This document shows, in pieces, positions 1 through 6,664 of a stretch of 6,696 bases of DNA. Under the pieces are notes generated by a model that had not been told where the DNA came from, made no database searches, and saw only the letters and a list, made by a program, of their open reading frames with translations. The position numbers and the translations under genes were made by a program. Each line of letters opens with the position of its first letter. Position 1 is the first letter of the stretch. The stretch covers positions 1-6,696 of the forward strand of contig CANKSK010000062.1 in assembly GCA_947485425.1 (NCBI GenBank), given 5' to 3'. This DNA comes from Bacteroidota bacterium. GTDB taxonomy: Bacteria > Bacteroidota > Bacteroidia > AKYH767-A > CANKSK01.

Positions 1-1
1 G

Positions 2-640
2 AAGTATGCCGGGCTCGACTCACTTCCCGGCGCGGGAGCCGAAATTCTAAATGATAGGGTTCGAAGGATGATTTCCAAAGGAAAGTGTGGCGGACAGGAG
101 TGGCTAGATGTCATGCGAGCGGCCCATCAACTGCATTTGACCACTTCTGCGACGATGATGTTTGGGCATGTAGAAACGATTGAAGAAAGATTTGAACACT
201 TGGCTTGGATTCGGGAAGTGCAATCTGAAAAGCCTGCTGATGCCAAAGGGTTTTTGGCATTTATACCATGGCCTTTTCAGGATGATGGTACCCTGCTCAA
301 AAAAGTAAAAGGAATCTCAAATCGTGTAACGGCGGATGAATATATTCGGATGATTGCCATGAGCAGAATCATGCTTCCTAATATTCAGAATATACAAGCC
401 TCATGGCTGACTGTTGGTAAAGAAACGGCTCAGTTGTGCTTGCATGCCGGTGCAAATGATTTTGGATCGATTATGATTGAGGAAAATGTGGTTTCTGCCG
501 CTGGTGCGCCACATCGCTTTACTGCTGCAGGCCTACAGCAATCTATCCGTGAAGCCGGCTTTATGCCTAGGCTCCGGAACCAACAATATGAATATCGTGA
601 AATACCAGCAGATATAGAGGAACAAAAAATTAATTACTAG
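2..640 (+). CDS. mqnC: Cyclic dehypoxanthinyl futalosine synthase MqnC (C-terminal part, 5' end missing)
   Basis: The reading frame is open from base 2 to the TAG at 638-640, giving 212 residues of a protein that is normally about 360-380. MqnC is a cytoplasmic radical SAM enzyme of the futalosine menaquinone pathway; it cyclises dehypoxanthine futalosine to its cyclic form. The visible part starts at the conserved AGLDSLPGAGAEIL segment and continues through TMMFGHVET, FIPWPFQ, NIQASWLTVG and ANDFGSIMIEENVVSAAG. The FIPW-FQ and QASW motifs favour MqnC over its paralogue MqnE (aminofutalosine synthase). The CxxxCxxC iron-sulfur motif lies upstream of the window and cannot be checked. The ATG at 68 is an internal methionine, not the start, because strongly conserved family sequence precedes it in frame. 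Family assignment is from recognised motifs; I am confident of it. Confidence 0.93.
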   Translation, partial: KYAGLDSLPGAGAEILNDRVRRMISKGKCGGQEWLDVMRAAHQLHLTTSATMMFGHVETIEERFEHLAWIREVQSEKPADAKGFLAFIPWPFQDDGTLLKKVKGISNRVTADEYIRMIAMSRIMLPNIQNIQASWLTVGKETAQLCLHAGANDFGSIMIEENVVSAAGAPHRFTAAGLQQSIREAGFMPRLRNQQYEYREIPADIEEQKINY

Positions 641-656
641 AAGATATTATCTTTTG
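638..656 (+). terminator. Small hairpin overlapping the mqnC stop codon, possible weak terminator
   Basis: AAGAT (641-645) and ATCTT (649-653) pair around the 3-base loop ATT. Adding A639-T655 and the wobble pairs G640-T654 and T638-G656 gives up to 8 pairs. The 3' arm ends in TTTT, but the stem is AT-rich and what follows is an A-run (658-663), not a T-run. It could terminate mqnC or mark its mRNA 3' end; it would be a poor intrinsic terminator. It lies just before the promoter of the next gene. Confidence 0.3.
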
Positions 657-663
657 TAAAAAA

Positions 664-694
664 TTTGTTCCACACAACACTTATTGTATTTTTG
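664..694 (+). promoter_or_regulatory. Bacteroidota-type promoter (TTTG - N19 - TAnnTTTG)
   Basis: TTTG at 664-667 serves as the -33 element and TATTTTTG at 687-694 as the -7 element. They are separated by exactly 19 bases, matching the consensus for the primary sigma factor of Bacteroidota. Transcription would start at roughly 699-702, leaving an untranslated leader of only about 20-25 bases before the ATG at 724. There is no purine-rich Shine-Dalgarno sequence in that leader, as is usual in this phylum. The promoter should drive the T9SS cargo gene and probably riboflavin synthase behind it. Confidence 0.75.
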
Positions 695-723
695 AGTTTT
701 AGCATAGCCTATTTCTTCATGTC

Positions 724-3330
724 ATGAAAAAACTTGTAATGATATTTTTTTTGTTTGCCATACAAAATATGGCATGGGCTACACACAATCGGGCAGGAGA
801 AATAACTTTTCGGATGTTGGGAGGTTTGCAGTATGAAGTAAAGGTAGTCACGTATACCAAATCCAGTAGTCCTGCTGACAGGCCTTTGTTTGAAATTGAT
901 TGGGGTGACGGTACAAGTGATTCTTTGGTGCGTATTGAAAAAATACAGGTAGGGAATACCGCGGACGATATCAGCAGAAATACCTATTTGGGGGTGCACA
1001 CCTATCCTGCTCCGGGTAGCTATATCATCTCTCTTGAAGACCCCAATAGAAATGGAAATGTACTGAATATTCCTTCTTCAGTGAACGTCTCATTTTATAT
1101 TGAAACCATGCTTTTAATTAATCCCATGTTAGGAAAAAACAATAGTCCGGTGCTATTGGAGCCTCCTTTGGCCAAAGGAGCTGTTTTTCAAAAATTTATT
1201 CACAATCCCAATGCCTATGATGTGGATGGCGATAGCCTTTCATATAAACTCATTTCTTGTAAAGGTGCCGGTGGTGTTGATATAATGGGATATGTATATC
1301 CAAATGCCATATCCAATGTGCCCGGCACTACCATCACCATTGACCCAATTACTGGTGATTTGGTTTGGCTTACTCCTCAGAAAGAGGGAGAGTATAACGT
1401 CGCTATACAAGTTGAAGAATGGCGGAATGGAAAGCTTATTGGTTATGTTATTCGGGATATGCAAATAACCATTGATAAAACAAATAATCATCCGCCCGTT
1501 TTTAACCCCCTGCCTGATTACTGCGTGCTTGCTGGTGACAAGGTTAACTTTGATGTCATTGTAAAAGATCCAGATCGTGATTTTATTACCCTTACAGCTA
1601 GTGGCGGACCTTTTACGGTGAAGTCGAACCCCGCTCAATTTATTCCTCCTGCGCAAGCAAGCGACAGTGTAAAAGGAATATTTAAATGGAATACAGAGTG
1701 CAGTCATGTTCGCGCACAACCCTATCAGCTGGTTTTTAAGGCGGTGGATAATGCCTATAATTTTCCTCTGGCAGATATGAAGCCTGTGATGATAAAGGTG
1801 GTTTCTCCTGCTCCTAAAAATTTAACAGCTGCTCCTGCAGGAAACAATATCAGTCTTGCTTGGAATTCCACTTGTCCGCAAGCCAAAGGATATGATGTAT
1901 ATAGAAGAAATGGGAAATATCCTGGTACCATTACTTGCCCTTGCACCACCGGGGTTCCTTCTATTAGTGGCTATACAAAAATAGCTACTCTGAAAAATTT
2001 TTCGGATACTTCTTATGTTGATACAAATGATGGAAAAGGCTTGGTGCATGGCATTGAATATTGCTACCGCGTGGTGGCCTATTTTGCTGATGGCGCTGAA
2101 AGTTGTGCCTCCAATGAGCAATGTGCAAAATTGATGAAGGATTTACCGGTAATTACCAATGTAAGCATTGATTCTACTTCTCAGACAAGAGGGCAAGTAT
2201 ATGTTGCGTGGTCAAAGCCCTCTGACTTGGATACCAATCAATATAAAAAACCATATACCTATCTTGTTTACCGTTCCTTTGATTATTTCGGGAGTCAGTT
2301 TGCTCTCATAGATTCTCTTACAAAAGGCTTGGATGATACGTTGTATCATGATACGCTATTCAATACTTTTAATACCCCTGTATCCTATAAAATCGCTTTG
2401 TATAGTGGTTCTCCTCGGACCTATTTGGGCTCTTCTCAAATCTCATCCTCTGTTTTTATGACCATTACACCAACAGACAAGTTAATGTATATTACTTGGA
2501 AGGAAGAGGTTTCATGGGTCAATAACATGTATGTGGTTCAAAGGCTCAATCCGCTCACGCAAACGTATGATTCAATAGGGTATTCATATACGCAAACCTA
2601 TGTAGATAGTCCCTTGGTAAATGGTGTTAATTATTGCTATCGCATCAAAAGTGTCGGCTCATATTCCGCCTCCGGATTTGTAAACCCCATCATTAATTAT
2701 TCGCAAATCAGATGTGGTTCACCTTTGGATAATATAGCACCTTGTCCTCCATCCTTAGCAGTTTTGCCTAGTTGTCCTGCACATCAAAATGCGCTTAGCT
2801 GGGCAGATCAAAAGGGTGTTTGTTCGGATGATATTGTGGCGTATAATATTTATTATAAACCCAATCTGGATTCTGAATATGGGCTTTTGCAACAAGTTAA
2901 AAAAAGTGGTATCAATATTTTTTTGCATGACAATTTGCTGGTTTCAATAGCTGGATGTTATATGCTTACAGCAATTGATGAGGCAGGAAATGAAGGTGTT
3001 TCAAGTGAAAGCAATTGTGTGGATAATTGCCCTGAATACATTCTTCCAAATATTTTTACTCCCAATTCAGATTTAAAGAATGATATATTTGGGCCTTTCC
3101 CTTATGCATATATCAAGGATGTTGATATGAAAATTTATGATCGTTGGGGTTTGTTGGTGTTTAGCACCAATAATCCAGATATCTTGTGGGATGGGAAAAA
3201 TCAGGATACCAAAAGGGATTGTAGCGAAAGTGTATATTATTATGTATGTAAAGTTAATGAAATCAGGCTTGATGGCGATAAGGCCGGAACGGTGAGAAAA
3301 GGCTTTGTGCATCTTATCAGGGGTAAATAG
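724..3330 (+). CDS. Secreted multidomain protein with PKD/cadherin-like and FN3-like modules and T9SS type B sorting domain
   Basis: An 868-residue protein predicted to be exported by the Sec system and then by T9SS to the cell surface or medium. Residues 1-19 form a signal peptide (KK, hydrophobic core, AWA cleavage motif before Thr20). The mature protein opens with THNRAGEIT and a WGDGT motif (60-64), resembling a PKD-type beta sandwich. A cadherin-like DVDGDSLSY motif lies at 166-174, with a second Ig-like stretch after NHPPVF. Four fibronectin III-like modules follow, at about 362-470, 474-575, 576-668 and 672-768; the first carries a CPC insert (405-407) before GVPSISGY. The tail (about 770-868) is the gliding motility-associated/CHU_C-type domain: LPNIFTPNSD, IYDRWG (804-809), WDG (822-824), YYYV. 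No catalytic domain is visible. An adhesive or structural surface role is inference; the true function is unknown. Stop TAG at 3328-3330; riboflavin synthase begins 40 bases later on the same strand. Confidence 0.92.
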   Translation: MKKLVMIFFLFAIQNMAWATHNRAGEITFRMLGGLQYEVKVVTYTKSSSPADRPLFEIDWGDGTSDSLVRIEKIQVGNTADDISRNTYLGVHTYPAPGSYIISLEDPNRNGNVLNIPSSVNVSFYIETMLLINPMLGKNNSPVLLEPPLAKGAVFQKFIHNPNAYDVDGDSLSYKLISCKGAGGVDIMGYVYPNAISNVPGTTITIDPITGDLVWLTPQKEGEYNVAIQVEEWRNGKLIGYVIRDMQITIDKTNNHPPVFNPLPDYCVLAGDKVNFDVIVKDPDRDFITLTASGGPFTVKSNPAQFIPPAQASDSVKGIFKWNTECSHVRAQPYQLVFKAVDNAYNFPLADMKPVMIKVVSPAPKNLTAAPAGNNISLAWNSTCPQAKGYDVYRRNGKYPGTITCPCTTGVPSISGYTKIATLKNFSDTSYVDTNDGKGLVHGIEYCYRVVAYFADGAESCASNEQCAKLMKDLPVITNVSIDSTSQTRGQVYVAWSKPSDLDTNQYKKPYTYLVYRSFDYFGSQFALIDSLTKGLDDTLYHDTLFNTFNTPVSYKIALYSGSPRTYLGSSQISSSVFMTITPTDKLMYITWKEEVSWVNNMYVVQRLNPLTQTYDSIGYSYTQTYVDSPLVNGVNYCYRIKSVGSYSASGFVNPIINYSQIRCGSPLDNIAPCPPSLAVLPSCPAHQNALSWADQKGVCSDDIVAYNIYYKPNLDSEYGLLQQVKKSGINIFLHDNLLVSIAGCYMLTAIDEAGNEGVSSESNCVDNCPEYILPNIFTPNSDLKNDIFGPFPYAYIKDVDMKIYDRWGLLVFSTNNPDILWDGKNQDTKRDCSESVYYYVCKVNEIRLDGDKAGTVRKGFVHLIRGK

Positions 3331-3370
3331 AATGCGTCGGATGTTTGGGATTTGTCTATAATTTAAAAGT

Positions 3371-3967
3371 ATGTTTACAGGGATTGTTGAAGCAAAAGGA
3401 ATCGTTACCGAGATCATTGAATCGGGTGGTAATCTTGAAGTATATTTGAAAGCTCCATTTTTCAATGAAATAAAAATCGATCAAAGTATTGCGCATAATG
3501 GCGTTTGCTTAACGGTTGATGCGTTAAGAAATTCTGAATATCGTGTGACGGCCATTCAGGAGACCTTGCAAAAAACCAATATGGAAAAGTGGAAAGTAAA
3601 TGATTGGGTGAATCTTGAAAGATGCATGCAATTGGGTGCTCGTTTGGATGGTCACATGGTGCAGGGTCATGTAGATCATACCGTAAAATGTATGTCAATA
3701 CAAGAAGAACACGGAAGCCATGTTTTTGGTTTTGAATACAAGCCTTCGGGTTCAAATATCTTGGTTATGAAAGGCTCTGTTTGTCTGAATGGTGTCAGCT
3801 TGACAATTAGCAATTTGGATGCTAAATTTTTTAATGTATCCATCATTCCTTATACCTATGAGCATACAAATTTTAACAAGCTGCAGGTGAACGATGAGGT
3901 AAACATCGAATATGATATTTTTGGAAAATATATTAGTGCCTATATGTCGCAGTTTAAAACGGCCTAA
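3371..3967 (+). CDS. ribE: Riboflavin synthase, alpha subunit type
   Basis: The enzyme dismutates two molecules of 6,7-dimethyl-8-ribityllumazine to riboflavin and 5-amino-6-ribitylamino-uracil, the last step of riboflavin synthesis in the cytoplasm. The 198 residues fit the family and show its two lumazine-binding repeats, about 1-96 and 97-190. The diagnostic start MFTGIVE confirms the ATG. SIAHNGVCLTV (39-49), ETLQKTN (64-70), GHMVQGHVD (94-102), LNGVSLTI (139-146) and NIEYDIFGKY (178-187) match known active-site and fold positions. Ser39, Cys46, His95 and Asp182 correspond to Ser41, Cys48, His97 and Asp185 of the E. coli enzyme by eye alignment. The 40-base gap upstream holds neither a TAnnTTTG box nor room for an FMN riboswitch, so cotranscription with the T9SS cargo gene is likely. 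The stop TAA (3965-3967) overlaps the metF stop on the opposite strand. Confidence 0.97.
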   Translation: MFTGIVEAKGIVTEIIESGGNLEVYLKAPFFNEIKIDQSIAHNGVCLTVDALRNSEYRVTAIQETLQKTNMEKWKVNDWVNLERCMQLGARLDGHMVQGHVDHTVKCMSIQEEHGSHVFGFEYKPSGSNILVMKGSVCLNGVSLTISNLDAKFFNVSIIPYTYEHTNFNKLQVNDEVNIEYDIFGKYISAYMSQFKTA

Positions 3968-4917
3968 AAGATAGCAGCCGCAATTTGTCTGGTTAATTCA
4001 GCAGATCCCATTGTATAATAATGCATACAAGGTGCTCCAAATTTAATCAGCTCTTTTGATTGTTGTATCGCCCATTGAATGCCTATTTCTTTAACCTGTG
4101 TGTCATTTTTACACTTTTCAATTTCATCCAATAAGGTTTCAGGTATGTCTATACTGAAAGTTTTGGGCAATAGACTTGCTTGCTTTTTTGTGGTAAGCGG
4201 TTTCAGGCCAGGGATAATGGGAACGTGAATATTATTTTCCTTGCATTTTTTTACAAATTCGAAATACTTTTGATTGTCAAAAAACATCTGCGTAACAATA
4301 TATTCAGCACCTGAATCAATTTTTTGCTTTAAAAATTTCAGATCAGAGGTAAGGTTTGGTGCTTCAAAATGCTTTTCAGGATAGCCCGCAACACCAATAC
4401 AAAAATTGGTGGGTGTCACATCTTTTAATTCTTCGTCCAGATAAATACCTTTATTCATATTCACAACCTGTTTTACCAGGTCATTGGCATATTGAAAAGA
4501 ATTGTTTTCGTTTTTTATAACATTGTCTGTTTTGATAGGATCTCCTCTAAGGAGCAACACATTGTCAATACCCAAAAAATTGAGGTCGATAAGTGCATTC
4601 TCCGTTTCTTCTTGTGAAAATCCTCCGCAGATAATATGGGGAACGGCATCTGTTTTGTATTTGTTCATTATTGCCGAACAGATACCTACAGTGCCAGGTC
4701 TTTTTCGAATGGATACTCTTTCAAGGTAGCCACCTTCACGCTGTTTATATACATATTCCTCCCGGTGATAGGTTACATCAATAAATGCCGGTTTAAACTC
4801 CATAAGGGGGTCTATGATATCAAAAATGGATTGCACACTTTTTCCTTTCAAAGGAGGGAGTATTTCCATTGAAAATAAAGTTTTTCCGGGATTTTTAAGA
4901 TGTTCAGTAATTTTCAT
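3964..4917 (-). CDS. metF: 5,10-methylenetetrahydrofolate reductase
   Basis: A 317-residue FAD-dependent TIM-barrel enzyme that reduces 5,10-methylene- to 5-methyl-tetrahydrofolate, the methyl donor for methionine synthesis. Key motifs in order: FSMEILPP with the presumed catalytic Glu18 (E. coli Glu28), DVTYH (47-51), PHIICGG (93-99), LLRGDP with Asp126 (E. coli Asp120) and TQMFFDN with Gln210 (E. coli Gln183). Compared with E. coli (296 residues) there is extra sequence at about 52-75, between the DVTYH and PHIICGG segments; I believe this is common in Bacteroidota homologues. The start ATG (4917-4915) follows 39 bases after the upstream T9SS gene with no promoter box in the gap, so it is probably in an operon with that gene. 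AAGG sits 2-5 bases before the ATG, too close to be a standard ribosome binding site. The TAG stop (3966-3964) overlaps the riboflavin synthase stop. MetF needs FAD, which derives from the neighbour's product. Confidence 0.96.
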   Translation of the reverse strand: MKITEHLKNPGKTLFSMEILPPLKGKSVQSIFDIIDPLMEFKPAFIDVTYHREEYVYKQREGGYLERVSIRKRPGTVGICSAIMNKYKTDAVPHIICGGFSQEETENALIDLNFLGIDNVLLLRGDPIKTDNVIKNENNSFQYANDLVKQVVNMNKGIYLDEELKDVTPTNFCIGVAGYPEKHFEAPNLTSDLKFLKQKIDSGAEYIVTQMFFDNQKYFEFVKKCKENNIHVPIIPGLKPLTTKKQASLLPKTFSIDIPETLLDEIEKCKNDTQVKEIGIQWAIQQSKELIKFGAPCMHYYTMGSAELTRQIAAAIF

Positions 4918-4953
4918 GCCTTGAAGTAGAGAGGTGTTAACATATAGAAGATT

Positions 4954-4970
4954 CCATTAGCGAATAATGG
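4954..4970 (-). other. Hairpin across the stop codon of the T9SS cargo gene
   Basis: CCATTA (4954-4959) and TAATGG (4965-4970) form a perfect 6-base-pair stem around the 5-base loop GCGAA. Read on the minus strand, the stop codon TAA lies in the 3' arm. No T-run follows on the minus strand, so it is not a convincing intrinsic terminator. It could moderate read-through into metF or protect an mRNA end, or be chance. Confidence 0.3.
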
Positions 4971-6465
4971 TTAGCGTGCCTGTTTTGGATTTGCCATTGG
5001 GCATTTCATAAATGTAATAATACACACCGGCAGAGGCATTTGCGCCATCCCAATCGTTTTTATAGGCTGTGGTTTCAAAAACAATTTCTCCCCAACGATT
5101 GAAGATTTTGAGTTTTGAAACACCATCATTACCGGTGATTTTAAAAGTGTCATTGATGCCATCATGATTTGGCGTGATGACATTGGGAATATCTGCCGGG
5201 CATTTTTCGGTATTAACGAGTGTCAGCTTGGTGCCTTCGGCAATAAAGTTTCCGCATTCATCTTTTAGGGTATTGCCATCCGTGCCTTTTTTTGCATGTA
5301 TGGTGAATGCCGCACTGTTTAGCGGGTAGCCTATAAATTTAATAAGGACATCCTTGGTCAAAGCTCCTGATGAGCAGGTTTTGCCTTTACCCATAGAGGT
5401 GTTATAGGTATTGCCTTCTGCATCTGTTATCAGAAAGTCGCTGCCATCGCCCGCAATGGAGCTGCATACAATATTTCTTGATGCTGTAATGGTCATGCTG
5501 TCATGGTTGCAACTCACATCGGTTGCCGTAAATTGAAATGGTATTGCTCCAGAAATGGCATTTATGGTGGCAAGTGTCGCCCCATCAGCAATAAATCCAC
5601 CACATTCATCCTGTAAAGTATTGCCATCAGATCCTTTTTTTACTTTGATGGTAAAAGTGGTGTTTTTGCCCGGATGCCCGGTAAATTTAATCACTACATC
5701 TCTTGTGGTTAATCCTGCCGAACAAGACTTTCCTTTGCTCATCGTTACTGGATAGGTATTTCCATCTCCATCAACCACAATAAAGTCGCTACCATCGGTG
5801 GCAATAGAGCTGCACATGATGTTTTTAGAGGCCGAAAGAACAATGCTATCTGATGCGCAATCTACATTTGTTGCACTGAATTGAAATGGCAAACTTCCGA
5901 ATATGGCTGTGGATTTGGTGAAATCAACCTGAAAACCATCGGTAGGTTGTGAGCTGGTTACAACCAATAGGTAGGTTTCTCCAGCAAGTGCTGAAATAGG
6001 GGAATTGAAGGGGGAGGAGTGTTGGTCGCCTTGGTTTTGTCCGGAGCCAAGCATGGTGCCGGTAATTCCGGGAGGTAAGCCCATTTGTGAATTGTTGCAG
6101 CTTACACTGAGGCTTGAAATTTTTGCAATGTCCGCGCAAGTGGCATTCGTCAGATTAAAAACAGACCAATCGTAATCATCCTGAATCTGTTTTGGGGTAA
6201 TTGTTAAATTGATTTTACCCCCGGTGAGCACATCCATTTTAAACCAAACAGAATTGGATTCCTCACTGAGGATACAATTGATCGTATTGCTGATTTCATT
6301 GGGTAAGTTTCCTGCGCCTAAATACGGGGTTGGAAAAGTATACACGGTGTTGCAAACGGGAATGGCATTGATGCAGTCCTGCTCTGGCTTTGGACTTTGT
6401 GCGAATAAAAACGTGGTTCCCCAAATCAGGAAACTCAAAACGAGGGAAATTTGTGCTTTTTTCAT
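4957..6465 (-). CDS. Secreted protein with two tandem four-cysteine Ig-like modules and T9SS type B sorting domain
   Basis: A 502-residue exported protein starting at ATG 6465. An in-frame TTG at 6480 would add five residues (MSLKQ), but ATG starts a classical signal peptide: KK, hydrophobic core 6-21, FLFA before Gln23. Residues about 30-185 form an N-terminal beta-rich module seen in other Bacteroidota surface proteins ([40 protein letters not shown]). Two repeats of about 112 residues follow at 192-303 and 308-419, each containing CSSIA-DGSDF, a (D)GNTY loop, SxGKxCS and DGNTL-DECG. Residues 422-502 are the CHU_C/gliding motility-associated type B tail: [36 protein letters not shown], and a final IIR. 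It should be anchored or released at the surface by T9SS. No enzyme motif is visible; function unknown. metF lies 39 bases downstream on the same strand. Confidence 0.92.
   Translation of the reverse strand: MKKAQISLVLSFLIWGTTFLFAQSPKPEQDCINAIPVCNTVYTFPTPYLGAGNLPNEISNTINCILSEESNSVWFKMDVLTGGKINLTITPKQIQDDYDWSVFNLTNATCADIAKISSLSVSCNNSQMGLPPGITGTMLGSGQNQGDQHSSPFNSPISALAGETYLLVVTSSQPTDGFQVDFTKSTAIFGSLPFQFSATNVDCASDSIVLSASKNIMCSSIATDGSDFIVVDGDGNTYPVTMSKGKSCSAGLTTRDVVIKFTGHPGKNTTFTIKVKKGSDGNTLQDECGGFIADGATLATINAISGAIPFQFTATDVSCNHDSMTITASRNIVCSSIAGDGSDFLITDAEGNTYNTSMGKGKTCSSGALTKDVLIKFIGYPLNSAAFTIHAKKGTDGNTLKDECGNFIAEGTKLTLVNTEKCPADIPNVITPNHDGINDTFKITGNDGVSKLKIFNRWGEIVFETTAYKNDWDGANASAGVYYYIYEMPNGKSKTGTLTIIR
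5209..5892 (-). repeat. Two in-frame tandem copies of a 116-residue module
   Basis: Within the 502-residue T9SS cargo, the segment at 5892-5557 (residues 192-303) is repeated at 5544-5209 (residues 308-419), with a period of 116 residues (348 bases). Both copies run from (L/I)PFQF through CSSIA, DGSDF, GNTY, GK-CS, DV-IKF, KKG-DGNTL and DECG. Four cysteines align exactly: 203/319, 218/334, 248/364 and 288/404. The pattern, ending in DGNTL-DECGN like the D-GN end of bacterial SbsA-type Ig domains, suggests a disulfide-stabilised Ig-like fold; that is inference. Confidence 0.85.
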
Positions 6466-6497
6466 TTGCTTTAGGCTCAAGGAATGTAAAATTTGAG

Positions 6498-6505
6498 CAA
6501 AGATA
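6498..6505 (-). promoter_or_regulatory. Bacteroidota -7 promoter box for the minus-strand T9SS cargo gene
   Basis: On the minus strand bases 6505-6498 read TATCTTTG, a perfect TAnnTTTG. No TTTG is present 17-23 bases upstream (about 6523-6532), so only the -7 half is supported. Transcription would begin near 6490, leaving about 25 bases before the ATG at 6465 but only about 10 before the TTG at 6480. That geometry supports the ATG start. Confidence 0.5.
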
Positions 6506-6649
6506 AAAAGATTCGCATTAAATCTATATATCGCTGCATTTCATAAACCGTTTGCCCTTTGTCAGGGTTTTTGAATTTTTTGTCACCCAATTTGTTTTTC
6601 CTTTCGGCAATCTCTAACGCTAGGCATTACTTTATATAAATAAAAATTC

Positions 6650-6657
6650 TACCTTTG
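6650..6657 (+). promoter_or_regulatory. Bacteroidota -7 promoter box for lepA
   Basis: TACCTTTG matches TAnnTTTG exactly and is followed by CA, a very common form in this phylum. An AT-rich stretch (6630-6649) precedes it. At the -33 position (6627-6630) the sequence is TTAC, a poor match to TTTG. The predicted start of transcription is about 6662-6665, at or within a few bases of the lepA ATG at 6665, so the message would be leaderless or nearly so. Confidence 0.6.
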
Positions 6658-6664
6658 CACTCTC

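Noticed and set aside
8..31. GCCGGG...CCCGGC inverted repeat in a GC-rich patch at the left edge
   Set aside because: It falls in the strongly conserved AGLDSLPGAG coding segment of mqnC, so protein constraint and chance are sufficient explanations.
68..70. ATG at 68 as the start of the first gene
   Set aside because: The frame is open to the window edge and the 22 codons before it encode conserved MqnC sequence (AGLDSLPGAGAEIL), so the gene is simply truncated by the window.
1240..1719. Minus-strand open frame of 159 codons inside the 868-residue cargo gene
   Set aside because: It lies wholly opposite a well-supported gene, has no recognisable protein features and no promoter; it is a shadow. 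The same holds for the smaller frames at 709-999, 1755-2121, 3073-3465 and 3462-3755 (minus), 4502-4872, 5555-5755 and 6209-6496 (plus), and 4971-5183 and 5924-6139 (minus).
3331..3370. FMN riboswitch or separate promoter for riboflavin synthase
   Set aside because: The gap is only 40 bases, too short for an RFN element. TAATTTAA (3359-3366) is only a partial match to TAnnTTTG and has no TTTG at the right distance.
3960..3980. CGGC...GCCG as a bidirectional terminator at the ribE/metF junction
   Set aside because: It is a 4-base stem with a 13-base loop and no adjacent T-run on either strand, too weak to claim.
4918..4956. SAM or other riboswitch upstream of metF
   Set aside because: The 39-base gap is too short for a known SAM riboswitch and shows no promoter box; only a small hairpin at the preceding stop is present.
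6545..6576. CCCT-TTGTC-AGGG hairpin followed by TTTTT in the divergent intergenic region, as a terminator
   Set aside because: The stem is only 4 pairs and no plus-strand gene ends upstream of it; the alternative AAACC/GGTTT pairing is equally weak.
6466..6664. Possible small RNA, tRNA or attachment site between the divergent genes
   Set aside because: I found no tRNA-like cloverleaf, no strong terminator and no long repeat; only the two -7 boxes are supportable.
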